Both the position numbers and the translations under genes were made by a program. The notes under the pieces are model-generated. The model did not search any database. It had not been told where the DNA came from and worked only from the letters and a program-made list of their open reading frames with translations. From positions 2,189,970 through 2,253,969 of the forward strand of contig NZ_CP087263.1 of NCBI RefSeq assembly GCF_020923435.1: DNA of 64,000 bases, given 5' to 3'. This stretch comes from Brevibacillus humidisoli. Its GTDB lineage: Bacteria; Bacillota; Bacilli; Brevibacillales; Brevibacillaceae. Position 1 is the stretch's first letter; each line of letters starts with the position of its first letter. This document shows, one piece after another, positions 36,390-44,278 of the stretch.

Positions 36390-37589
36390 TTATAATCTGG
36401 CCGAAAGAGAAGTCTTGGTGGTTTTCCTGGTAATTAAAAACCTAAAGACAAATATAAAAATTAATAACGTTGCAAATGACAAAAACATGAGAGGAACGTT
36501 CCAGATCAATAACAAAGTATATGCCATTAAACGTGGAGTTATAGTTAAGAAAGCTCCAATAGATGTAAGACGGCCAAGTAATTCCTCCGGCGCCACTTCT
36601 TGGAGTGCTTGGCGAGTTATTAAATCAAACCATGGTAGGCTGAGACCAATAAACATTGCAAGGGTCATGATTGAGGTTATATCAGATTGTATTAAAACCA
36701 ATAACATCAAGACCGCTAATATTAATAAACTAAGGTATGCTAATAATCCACGATCTTTGACCCTATTTAAATAGTACCCTGACAAAATTGTCGCGATTAT
36801 TACACCCAGGAATACAAGTGAATACACAATACTAAATTTCATAACATTGATTTGTATTGAATTATGAAGGAGTATGGGTAAGCTAACCCAGAAAAAACCT
36901 AAGGCAAAATTGGCCAGTGCCTCAGAAATAAATAGTCGTCCTGCCCACGGATTTTGACGGATCCATAGCCATGCATCCTTTAGTTTTGGGAGATTTTTGG
37001 AAGTAGTCTTAACCTGATGCGACAAACTTACAAAAAGTGTTACGATTGCAGCAACAGCAAAACTGAATGCGTTAAAACCGAATGAAAAGGCGGTCCCATA
37101 ACTTTCAATGAGGAATGCACTAAATACTGGACCTATAAGACCAGTTAAAGAGTAAAGAAAAATCACCAGTGCGTTTGCAGATTCAAGATCTGAATTATTA
37201 GTTGACTTTGGAATTGCTGTAAAAAAAGCTGGTTCAATAGTTGAACCTATAATCCCAAAAAAAGCCGCAAAGAGTACAATGACACCGAAGTTAGTATAAT
37301 CCCCAATTGACAAACCTGTAAAAATCCCCATCGCAGCTGCCATAACGAAATTAATCCAGAAAAAAACTGTTTTAGGGCTATATCTGTCAATAAAAGATCC
37401 AGATATTGGGCGGGTAATTGCAGAAGGGATGTCTTTAGCCAACTGAACCATTGCCATGGAGCCGACAGAACCAAAATTGGTGGCGATAAGCCAGTTCATT
37501 GCAATCTGAAAGGCATTATCACCAAGTGCGGAAATGCTTTGTCCAAGCCATAATAATCTAAAGTTCTTATGTTTTAGAGCTTGCCACAT
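36390..37589 (-). CDS. MFS exporter, MFS_3 / EntS-like
   Basis: 399 residues, twelve helices. It begins MWQALKHKNFRLLWLGQSIS, the classical MFS_3 N-terminus shared by EntS and macrolide exporters, with motif A-like PISGSFIDRYSPKT. AT-rich. It lies 49 bases upstream of the SDR gene and about 58 bases after the DUF5825-like fragment, so all three were one operon. Probably exports the product of the lost pathway or confers self-resistance. Confidence 0.85.
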   Translation of the reverse strand: MWQALKHKNFRLLWLGQSISALGDNAFQIAMNWLIATNFGSVGSMAMVQLAKDIPSAITRPISGSFIDRYSPKTVFFWINFVMAAAMGIFTGLSIGDYTNFGVIVLFAAFFGIIGSTIEPAFFTAIPKSTNNSDLESANALVIFLYSLTGLIGPVFSAFLIESYGTAFSFGFNAFSFAVAAIVTLFVSLSHQVKTTSKNLPKLKDAWLWIRQNPWAGRLFISEALANFALGFFWVSLPILLHNSIQINVMKFSIVYSLVFLGVIIATILSGYYLNRVKDRGLLAYLSLLILAVLMLLVLIQSDITSIMTLAMFIGLSLPWFDLITRQALQEVAPEELLGRLTSIGAFLTITPRLMAYTLLLIWNVPLMFLSFATLLIFIFVFRFLITRKTTKTSLSARL

Positions 37590-37647
37590 AAAAATATCGC
37601 CTCTCTTTATTAATTCCTAATTGGTCTTATCAAGCAATGACAGTTTG

Positions 37648-38098
37648 TTATATTGCATCATAAGGAATTGGCCATTTTAAAACTCTATAAGGCAATGTAA
37701 TTAGGTAGTCATGATATTCTAACAATATTCCTTCATTAACAAGCTGCTCCACATAAGAACTTCCTTCGTTTATTTGATCTCGATGTTGAGGAGTTAGACA
37801 TTGATAAACAATGTTCAACAGTGGTAACTCATCAATTACAAATCTGCAAGAGTTTTCCGGTAATCTTGTGTCTTTTATTAAGAGAAATGATGGGCCTTTA
37901 CGATAATAAAAAGAGCCGTATCTATAATTTTGATGCCATTCTTCAATTAGATTTGTGTAACCAGGCACATCTAGTTTGATTGGTGGCACCATATGAAACA
38001 ATTGGTAAAAATCAAACTTTTCCGTCACTACTCCCTCCCAATACATTTTTATACCTAGGGACTGACTATCTCTCATTAATTGTATCTGTTTAATATAC
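37648..38098 (-). pseudogene. 3' fragment of a DUF5825-like gene
   Basis: About 150 codons, cut at the left end of the IS3 element. It reads IKQIQLMRDSQSLGIKMYWE, then FHMVPPIKLDVPGYTNLIEE, then GSFYYRKGPSFLLIKDTRLP and ends LEYHDYLITLPYRVL. The layout resembles DUF5825 (W...H..PP....YRRGPGF...DTR), a family reported beside RiPP-maturing radical SAM C-methyltransferases. I recall that pattern but cannot test it here. The 5' part is absent. What follows upstream in the frame is IS sequence. Confidence 0.6.
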
Positions 38099-38164
38099 TG
38101 ACCCCATAAGACCCCAGACAAAATGTAAGTTATAATCAAGGAAGGGTCGAAAGGGGTCTTTGTT

Positions 38165-38452
38165 ATGTCGAGAAGAAAATGGACAGCCGAAGAAAAAATG
38201 AATATCGTCCTGAAGGGAATGGCTCCTGGCGCAAACATCTCCGAGGTATGCCGCAACCACGGCATTGCCCAAACCCTTTATTATCGTTGGCGTGAAGCAT
38301 TCCTCCAAGCGGGGCTTTCTGGCCTTTCCGCGGGTCCTTCTACCCGTGAGCAACAGTTGGAGAAAGAGCTGGAGGAGGCAAAGAAACTGCTGGGCGATCA
38401 AGCCATGCAGATCGAGATCCTCCGAAAAAAGACGAACTGGGGTCGGAAGTAG
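38165..38452 (+). CDS. IS3 transposase OrfA
   Basis: 95 residues: helix-turn-helix (KWTAEEKMNIVLKGMAPGAN, then VCRNHGIAQTLYYRWREAF) and a C-terminal leucine-rich coil. Its end contains the slippery heptamer A-AAA-AAG (38425-38431), in the register CGA AAA AAG, which allows a -1 shift into orfB. Confidence 0.88.
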   Translation: MSRRKWTAEEKMNIVLKGMAPGANISEVCRNHGIAQTLYYRWREAFLQAGLSGLSAGPSTREQQLEKELEEAKKLLGDQAMQIEILRKKTNWGRK

Positions 38453-39309
38453 GAAGTCGTCAGTTGGTTCAGGCTCTCCATCGTGAAGGGCATCCGATCC
38501 CGCGCATTGCTTCTGCCCTTCAACTGAATCGAACGTATTGCTACGCTCTGCTCAAGCCCTTGCGGACACAAAAGCGCTAACGTCCTGATGAAGCCGAAAT
38601 CAAAGCCGAGATACGCCAGTTGTGCACAGAGCACCCGACCAACGGCTATCGTCGCATCCGGGTGTGGATGAAGAAAAAATACCAGCGTGTCATCAATCAT
38701 AAGCGTGTCTACCGGATCATGAAAGAACTGAATCTGTTGGTCGCCACCAAGGCATACGCCGCACGGCGTAAAAAAGAGAAAGGTAAGATCCCCGTCGAAC
38801 GGTCCAACCAACATTTTCAAACAGATATGACCAAGGTGTGGTGCGGGAAAGACGGATGGGGATACCTTTTTGCTGTGATTGATGCTTATGATCGAGAGAT
38901 TGTTGGCTACAGCTTTTCTCGCTTCTGCCGGACGGATGAACTGCTTCAAGCAGTGAACATGGCCATTGATTATCGGTTTCCAACGGGTGTCAAGGGGCAA
39001 GGATTACGTATTCGCAGTGATAACGGTTGCCAGATGACCAGCAAACGCTATGTACATGCTCTCAAGGATGCAGGGATCAAACAGGAACGAACGGGCTACA
39101 ACAATCCCGATGCAAACGCTTACATCGAGAGATGGTTTCGTACGCTCAAAGAAGAAACGGTTTGGGTGCAAGAATACCTGTCTTTTTCCGAGGCGAAACA
39201 AGACATTGAGGAATACATCCGATTCTATAATGAGGAGCGTCCACACTCTGCTTTGCGGTACCAATCACCGACCGAGTTTCGGAAGTCGCAGATGGCTCAT
39301 GCTGCATAA
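38425..39309 (+). pseudogene. IS3 transposase OrfB, with internal stop
   Basis: The -1 frame runs from the slippery site through RQLVQALHREGHPIPRIASA to TQKR, then TAA (38578-38580), then RPDEAEIKAEIRQL and the rve integrase core: HFQTDMTKVW (Asp), RSDNGCQMTS (Asp), NAYIERWFRTLKEE (Glu). The DDE triad is intact but the premature stop prevents the OrfAB fusion. The 38620-39309 part could still be made from an internal start. Confidence 0.85.
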
Positions 39310-39464
39310 CGATGCTTTTTCCGACCTATCCGAGACAGAGGGTGATCTGCGATATGGGTCAAGTGCCTTCCTTGACGCATATCGCAGATCATCCTACGAT
39401 TCAGGTGGTCGGAAAACGTTCTAACGTAAAACAGCAAAAATTTGTCTGGACTTTTGGGGGGGCA

Positions 39465-39826
39465 TTACGCAAATTATCAGCATATTGAGCGGGTTTTTCA
39501 ATAAAACCTCCGCAACTAATTGAAAATCTTGCGAACACTTCACAATGTTTAGCTTCATCAGACACCGCTGTTGCCAGACATAATCGAGTTGGCGCATCCT
39601 CAGCCTCTTGTAAAAGCCTCGCAGATATAAGTAAACCGATTTCTTCAGTACTAACAGACTGACTGGCCATTTTCCATGCCAATTCCTCCTGATCTTTGCT
39701 CAACCCCCATGGCCTGTTCCATGGTATGTCAATTTTGGGATCCCATGCATAGGCCTCGCGTGCCTTTTCATATAACCGAAACTCTTCAAGTAAAGTGGTA
39801 TCTTTCATAGAATGTGCGTATAGCAT
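39465..39826 (-). pseudogene. 5' fragment of a ferritin-like diiron oxygenase gene
   Basis: About 120 codons, cut by the right end of the IS3 element. It contains RPWGLSKDQEELAWKMASQS, EEIGLLISARLLQEAEDAPT and AVSDEAKHCEVFARFS: the Glu plus ExxH (EAKH) spacing is that of ferritin-like diiron proteins such as AurF-type N-oxygenases or acyl desaturases. The second half of the four-helix bundle is missing. Start at 39826 has AGGATGG upstream; ATG 39841 is an alternative. It was probably the first gene of the AT-rich operon continuing at 38098. Confidence 0.65.
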
Positions 39827-39952
39827 ATAAGCAAACACCATCCTAATCTATAAAATTTGTAAAGGAATTCTCATTTTCAAATGTTAGTTGAATAACTGGG
39901 AGTAGAAGACTATATCAAGTGAACAATAGAGGTTAACAGGAGGTAATGTTCT

Positions 39953-40045
39953 GTGGAAACAGTCATAGATGTTATTAATTGCAGTCCCGCATAGCAACTT
40001 TAGAGAAATAAGACAAGAAGTCCTACGTGCAATATTTCAGTGATA
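39953..40045 (+). pseudogene. relic of a short rightward gene
   Basis: AGGAGGTAATG lies just before GTG 39953, which opens METVIDVINCSPA-stop. In the next frame the same DNA continues HSNFREIRQEVLRAIFQ to a stop, so a gene start with one frameshift is likely. Nothing beyond about 40045 extends it convincingly. Divergent from the ferritin-like fragment. Confidence 0.35.
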
Positions 40046-40289
40046 ACATAGTTGACTTTTGTCACGCTTGTCATATATCATTCTATAAACCTGCTATGCA
40101 AGCGATGTCTACTGCAAAAAGTGGTCTTATTTCAAACACCCTTTACCCCACCTTTTTTAGAAATGTCTATTTCATTTTACAGTATTTATCATTTATTTTC
40201 AAGTGTTTCCACAAGGTGAGTTGCTCAGTAAATTAGTTAATACCATTCATTAAGCTCCTTTAACACAAGATTTACTGTTGAATTAGAGC

Positions 40290-40620
40290 AAGGGGACTAT
40301 TCACTCAATCCTTTTCCATTCAGTACATGGGTAAATTCTACGACTCCAACGTCTTCAAGCGGGAAAGTGGAGTCTCCTGTAGCTTTCACGACACCTATCT
40401 TCCCGACTCGGCGTTGGATCAACGCTGGGATCGTTTTGCTGGCAGATGATGGACGCGCTACTTCAATAGGTCCGCATATTACCTTTCCAGCCAGTGTGTC
40501 CGCTCACGTTTACTAAAGCCAGTCCAAGCGCTACCTGACCGCGATCTGTTTGCCGATACTAGGTCGTTCCATCAACTCACGGGCAGCGTCATTGAGGACA
40601 ATTCCTGTAGATTCATTTGC
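40290..40620 (-). pseudogene. heavily decayed coding region, family unknown
   Basis: The minus strand still reads protein-like stretches in broken frames: ESTGIVLNDAARELMERPSI, RGQVALGLALVNVSGHTGW, GPIEVARPSSASKTIPALIQ and RRVGKIGVVKATGDSTFPLE, then EDVGVVEFTHVLNG. Several stops and shifts separate them. I cannot name the family. The remaining parts of 39842-40740 show nothing else. Confidence 0.45.
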
Positions 40621-40740
40621 ACATTAATAACCGCACTGCTTTTATCACTCGCGGTCCTCCCAATTATGATAGTCAACAAATCATGCAGGATTACCTCTTA
40701 TGTTCCATAATACTCTATGCTATCACAGGCCTTCAAATAA

Positions 40741-40893
40741 TTAGGGTTTGCTGAACGTTTCACAGCTAGGCAATTTTCGGATGGTTAAACAGGCCCCGCA
40801 ACAATCTGAAAAACGGCAAAAAGAGAGCCCGTAACATACGTTCAAGGTTCATTACAAGCAGTTGGAGGGCGATGACGGTTTCACTCGTCGTTT
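40741..40893 (-). mobile_element. 153-bp fragment of the IS1182 3' end
   Basis: Near-identical to the reverse complement of 34360-34512: it begins with the terminal repeat TTAGGGTTTGCTGAACG and covers the end of the transposase gene. It breaks off at 40893 and joins directly to the second rhodanese copy. Confidence 0.9.
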
Positions 40894-40926
40894 CTACTAT
40901 AAAGGCAAGTGAGGGAGGGATCTATC

Positions 40927-41778
40927 ATGGAAACCAACACGAATCGACAGATCGTTTCCACAGACTGGTTGGCAGAACATCTGAGTAATCCCGATGTAGC
41001 AGTCATTGACTGCCGGTTTGTCTTGGGCAAGCCTGGCGCAGGGCTGCAAGCGTACACCGCTTCCCATATTCCCGGCGCACTCTACTTCGACCTGGAGCAC
41101 GATCTGTCCGGACCGAAATCAGCGGACGGACACGGCGGCCGTCATCCACTGCCTGACACCGCATCGCTGTCGCGGCTCTTTTCTAGTGCCGGCATTGATG
41201 AAACGGTAACGGTTGTGGCCTATGACGATCAGGATCTGGCCATGGCTTCACGCCTGTGGTGGCTGCTCCGTTACATGGGGCATGACCGAGTAGTCGTATT
41301 GGACGGTGGCTGGCAGGCCTGGCAGCGAAAAGAGTATCCCGTAACGTCTGAGATCACGACAAGACCTGCCCGCCGATTTACGGCCAGTCCGCGCCCCGAA
41401 ATGCTGGCTACTGTCGAGGATGTCAAGCACCGAAGTGAGCAGGCAGCCCTTATTGATTCACGGGCAAAAGAACGCTACAGCGGTCAGCAGGAGACTATCG
41501 ATCGCAAAGCGGGGCACATCCCAGGTGCACTGCACTACTTCTTCAAAGAAAATCTGACTGCAGACGGAACGTTGCGCTCCACACCTGAATTGCGTGAGCG
41601 GTTTACCCCTCTCGCCAATCAGCAGGAGTTGATCATCTACTGCGGCTCCGGGGTGACTGCCTGTGTCAATCTGCTCGCCCTGCATCAGATCGGACGACCT
41701 GATGCCAGACTATACCTCGGCAGTTGGAGTGACTGGTGTTCGTATGACAACCCGGTGGCAACCGGCGACCAACCATAG
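40927..41778 (+). CDS. rhodanese-type sulfurtransferase, copy 2
   Basis: 283 residues, the same enzyme as 31046-31897 with the active loop CGSGVTAC intact. One Arg-to-Trp change (LWWLLRY) lies in the N-terminal inactive domain. The ribosome binding site is kept, but the native promoter region is replaced by IS1182 sequence, so expression may differ. Confidence 0.9.
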   Translation: METNTNRQIVSTDWLAEHLSNPDVAVIDCRFVLGKPGAGLQAYTASHIPGALYFDLEHDLSGPKSADGHGGRHPLPDTASLSRLFSSAGIDETVTVVAYDDQDLAMASRLWWLLRYMGHDRVVVLDGGWQAWQRKEYPVTSEITTRPARRFTASPRPEMLATVEDVKHRSEQAALIDSRAKERYSGQQETIDRKAGHIPGALHYFFKENLTADGTLRSTPELRERFTPLANQQELIIYCGSGVTACVNLLALHQIGRPDARLYLGSWSDWCSYDNPVATGDQP

Positions 41779-41925
41779 AAGTCAAATCGCCTGACTACCC
41801 ATCGAATAGCCAGCCCCTCTATGGAGTGCCGTCTTTGTCTTCTCCTCCTGCCGATCGATGTACCACCTGCCACCATTCATTCTCGTCTGTGCTGCCATAT
41901 CTACTGATCTCAAGGAGGAGTATAG

Positions 41926-42727
41926 ATGAAGCGGTTTTTCAAGCTTCTTTTCTGGTTTGGCTATCAAGAGGCCTTATCCTGTTTGTTTCCTGCCTTTATC
42001 TTCCTGTCCCTGGCCATCTCCCAACTGATCACCATCCCGGGGCTGCCTCGCTATGACCTTCTGCTGCTGCTCTGCATCGGGATGCAGGTCTACATGGTCA
42101 AAAGCGGGCTGGAGACACGTGACGAGTTGAAGGTGATCACCCTGTTCCACTTGATCGGTCTTGGTCTGGAGATTTTCAAGGTGCACATGGGGTCGTGGTC
42201 GTATCCAGAGGCAGCCTACAGCAAGCTGTTTGGGCGTCCCGCTCTACAGCGGCTTTATGTACGCCAGCGTCGCCAGCTACCTCTGTCAGGCCTAGCGGAG
42301 GCTTGACGTGGCCATTCTCCGTTGGCCTGTCGCGACGTTCACCGTTCCGCTGGGAGCGGCCATTTACCTCAACTTTTTTACTCATCACTTCATTTGGGAT
42401 ATTCGCTGGTTGTTGATCCTGCTGATGTTCGTGGTCTTTTGGCGGTCGCATGTCCTCTTTTCGGTGGCCGGTCAACGCTTTTCGATGCCGCTCTCGCTCT
42501 CCTTTTTCCTCATCGGCTTTTTTGTCTGGATTGCGGAGAACATCGCCACTTTTCTCGGTGCCTGGCAGTATCCCAACCAACGCAGCGGCTGGGATCTGGT
42601 GCACGCGAGTAAAATCAGTTCGTGGTTTTTGCTGATCATCGTCAGTTTTATCATTGTCGCTCAGCTCAAACACGTAAAAGCCCATTTGCAGCGAGACCCT
42701 GCCACACCTCCCGTTCATAAGGCCTAA
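41926..42727 (+). pseudogene. broken yoaT (DUF817) gene, copy 2
   Basis: Carries the same extra G (about 42232) and the same TAG (42293-42295) as copy 1; only the last few codons differ (ends PVHKA rather than PTHKV). Shared lesions show that decay came before duplication. Confidence 0.88.
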
Positions 42728-42758
42728 TTCCATGGCTGCATCGGGTGGGGCCTCTTAC

Positions 42759-43979
42759 TTAGCGAATCAGCGGAGCAGTCTTCCCGTTTTGTTCGCCAAA
42801 CCAGACGAGGTGACTGATCGCCGCCAAAAACATCACGAGAAAGCTGAGAAAAAAGGAGTCGCTGCTGCTGGCGAGTGCGCCGGCAGCGAGCGGACCTGCG
42901 ATCGCCCCTACAGACAACACGGCAGAATAGAGACTAAACGCACTGCCATAACTCTCCGTGCTGGAGTGCTGCATCAACTTGGTCGTCATCGCCGGAAACA
43001 ACAGACCGAGACCGGCTCCGAAGAGACACATGGTCAGATGCAGCGTAAGGGGTGATTCAACTGCCAATGCGTACAGAACCAACCCCAATCCAACCAGCCC
43101 GATGAAACTGCGCCAGGTCGTGGAAAGCCGATTGATCCACAGCTGGCTTAATACCGCTAACGAGCCAACCCCCATCAGGCTAAACAACAGTCCGGTCACA
43201 GTCGGTGGCAGTCCCTGACGGTGAATCAGCAGCGGAATCTCATACATAATCGTCCCCTGTGCGTAGGTTATGGCAAAACTGCTGGCAAACACTGGGATCG
43301 TTGCTGGAGAAACACGCGTCCCCAACCAGGAAGGCTCCACAGGTCGTGGTGATCGCCGTCGAGGTGGCTCAACCCGGCTTCTCTCCCCTTGCAGCTTCGA
43401 GTCATGCCGCCGGAGTCTTTTCTCGTATCGATTCTCCTGTGGCAGCAGCATCACTGCGATCAGACCGGCCAGCAGCATCACCCCGCCAAGCGTATAAAAC
43501 GAACCGATATAGCCTACATGAGCGGCCAGGAACCCGCCTATGCCAGGCGAGACAATGGAGGCTATCGTGATCACCATGCCGTTTTTGGCCATGACCCTCC
43601 CTTTCTCCTCCTCCGTCTTTCCGATCGCACCCAGCAGGGCGTAACAAGCGGGAGTAACAAACGCCATCGTAAACCCGAGCAGAAGACGAAGCACAAACAA
43701 TGCCTGTGGCGTTGTCGCATAGGCATGGCCAGCCAGCAAGCATCCAGCGGCGATCAGACCTGCACTAATCCATCGTTTCTTGCTGTACCGGTCCAACAGC
43801 GGCCCGGCTACGAGATTACCCGCCAAATTACTCATAGAGTAGGCTCCCAGGAGGATGCCGATCATCACGGATGTCGCTCCCATCGAGGCAATATACGGAG
43901 AGAGAAACGGCAGTTGAGCATGCATGTCGAACGACGCGAGAAACAAAATGGCAAACAGCAGCCAGACGCGGTTCTGCAC
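42759..43979 (-). CDS. MFS transporter
   Basis: 406 residues, twelve helices, with NLVAGPLLDRYSKKRW as motif A and a long, very basic central loop (KRLRRHDSKLQGERSRVEPP then RRRSPRPVEPS), which is arginine-rich to an unusual degree. Start taken as GTG 43979 (QNRVWLLFAI) because AAGGGGTGG lies before it. Substrate unknown. Convergent with the yoaT copy 2. Confidence 0.8.
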   Translation of the reverse strand: MQNRVWLLFAILFLASFDMHAQLPFLSPYIASMGATSVMIGILLGAYSMSNLAGNLVAGPLLDRYSKKRWISAGLIAAGCLLAGHAYATTPQALFVLRLLLGFTMAFVTPACYALLGAIGKTEEEKGRVMAKNGMVITIASIVSPGIGGFLAAHVGYIGSFYTLGGVMLLAGLIAVMLLPQENRYEKRLRRHDSKLQGERSRVEPPRRRSPRPVEPSWLGTRVSPATIPVFASSFAITYAQGTIMYEIPLLIHRQGLPPTVTGLLFSLMGVGSLAVLSQLWINRLSTTWRSFIGLVGLGLVLYALAVESPLTLHLTMCLFGAGLGLLFPAMTTKLMQHSSTESYGSAFSLYSAVLSVGAIAGPLAAGALASSSDSFFLSFLVMFLAAISHLVWFGEQNGKTAPLIR

Positions 43980-44162
43980 GATTTCTTCCACCCCTTGTCT
44001 ATGTCGCTTTCGTCCCAAGTATATGTGGCGGAGGGCAAAAAAAGCAGTATAATCCGGTTCAAAAAATAGAGCGGTAGCATGCGTACCGCTCCCGCTGCCG
44101 CTTCAGACGCTCTCTTTTTTTCAGCATCTGTATCAACTCAACTGCTGTGACTCAGCACAAAA

Positions 44163-44200
44163 CAAAAGCATCTGCCGCCATCCGTGCGGAGATGCTTGTC
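44163..44200 (-). terminator. terminator of prfC
   Basis: AAGCATCT...AGATGCTT stem followed on the minus strand by TTTGTTTTG. Confidence 0.65.
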
Positions 44201-44278
44201 ACACTGGTCCCCATTATTGCGAAACAGGGAAGCTTGAATAGATTCGTTTGGAGCGTTCAGCTCTGACTCTTTGCACCG

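Larger units (their letters stand above)
38099..39464 (+). mobile_element. IS3-family insertion sequence (IS150-like)
   Basis: 1366 bases with imperfect terminal repeats: left TGACCCCATAAGACCCC, right (inverted) TGCCCCCCCAAAAGTCC; both continue AGACAAA. OrfA and orfB overlap in the usual way. The three bases outside the left end (TAC) and right end (TTA) do not match, so there is no target duplication. Confidence 0.85.
40894..42732. repeat. direct repeat copy 2 (rhodanese + broken yoaT)
   Basis: Second copy of 31013-32851. Its left boundary is an IS1182 fragment, its right boundary runs on into the natural 3' neighbour (MFS gene, 42759-43979). Confidence 0.95.

Noticed and set aside
40027-40236. 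69-codon plus-strand frame in the AT-rich stretch
   Set aside because: No ribosome binding site and no recognisable pattern; likely a chance frame in AT-rich DNA.
32888-40893. Composite transposon bounded by IS1182
   Set aside because: The right-hand copy is a 153-bp internal-truncated fragment and no shared target duplication is visible, so simple composite transposition does not fit.
44069-44093. Hairpin AGCGGTA / TACCGCT before the MFS gene at 43979
   Set aside because: It lies upstream of the start on the coding strand and has no T-run in a useful direction; kept out as a terminator.
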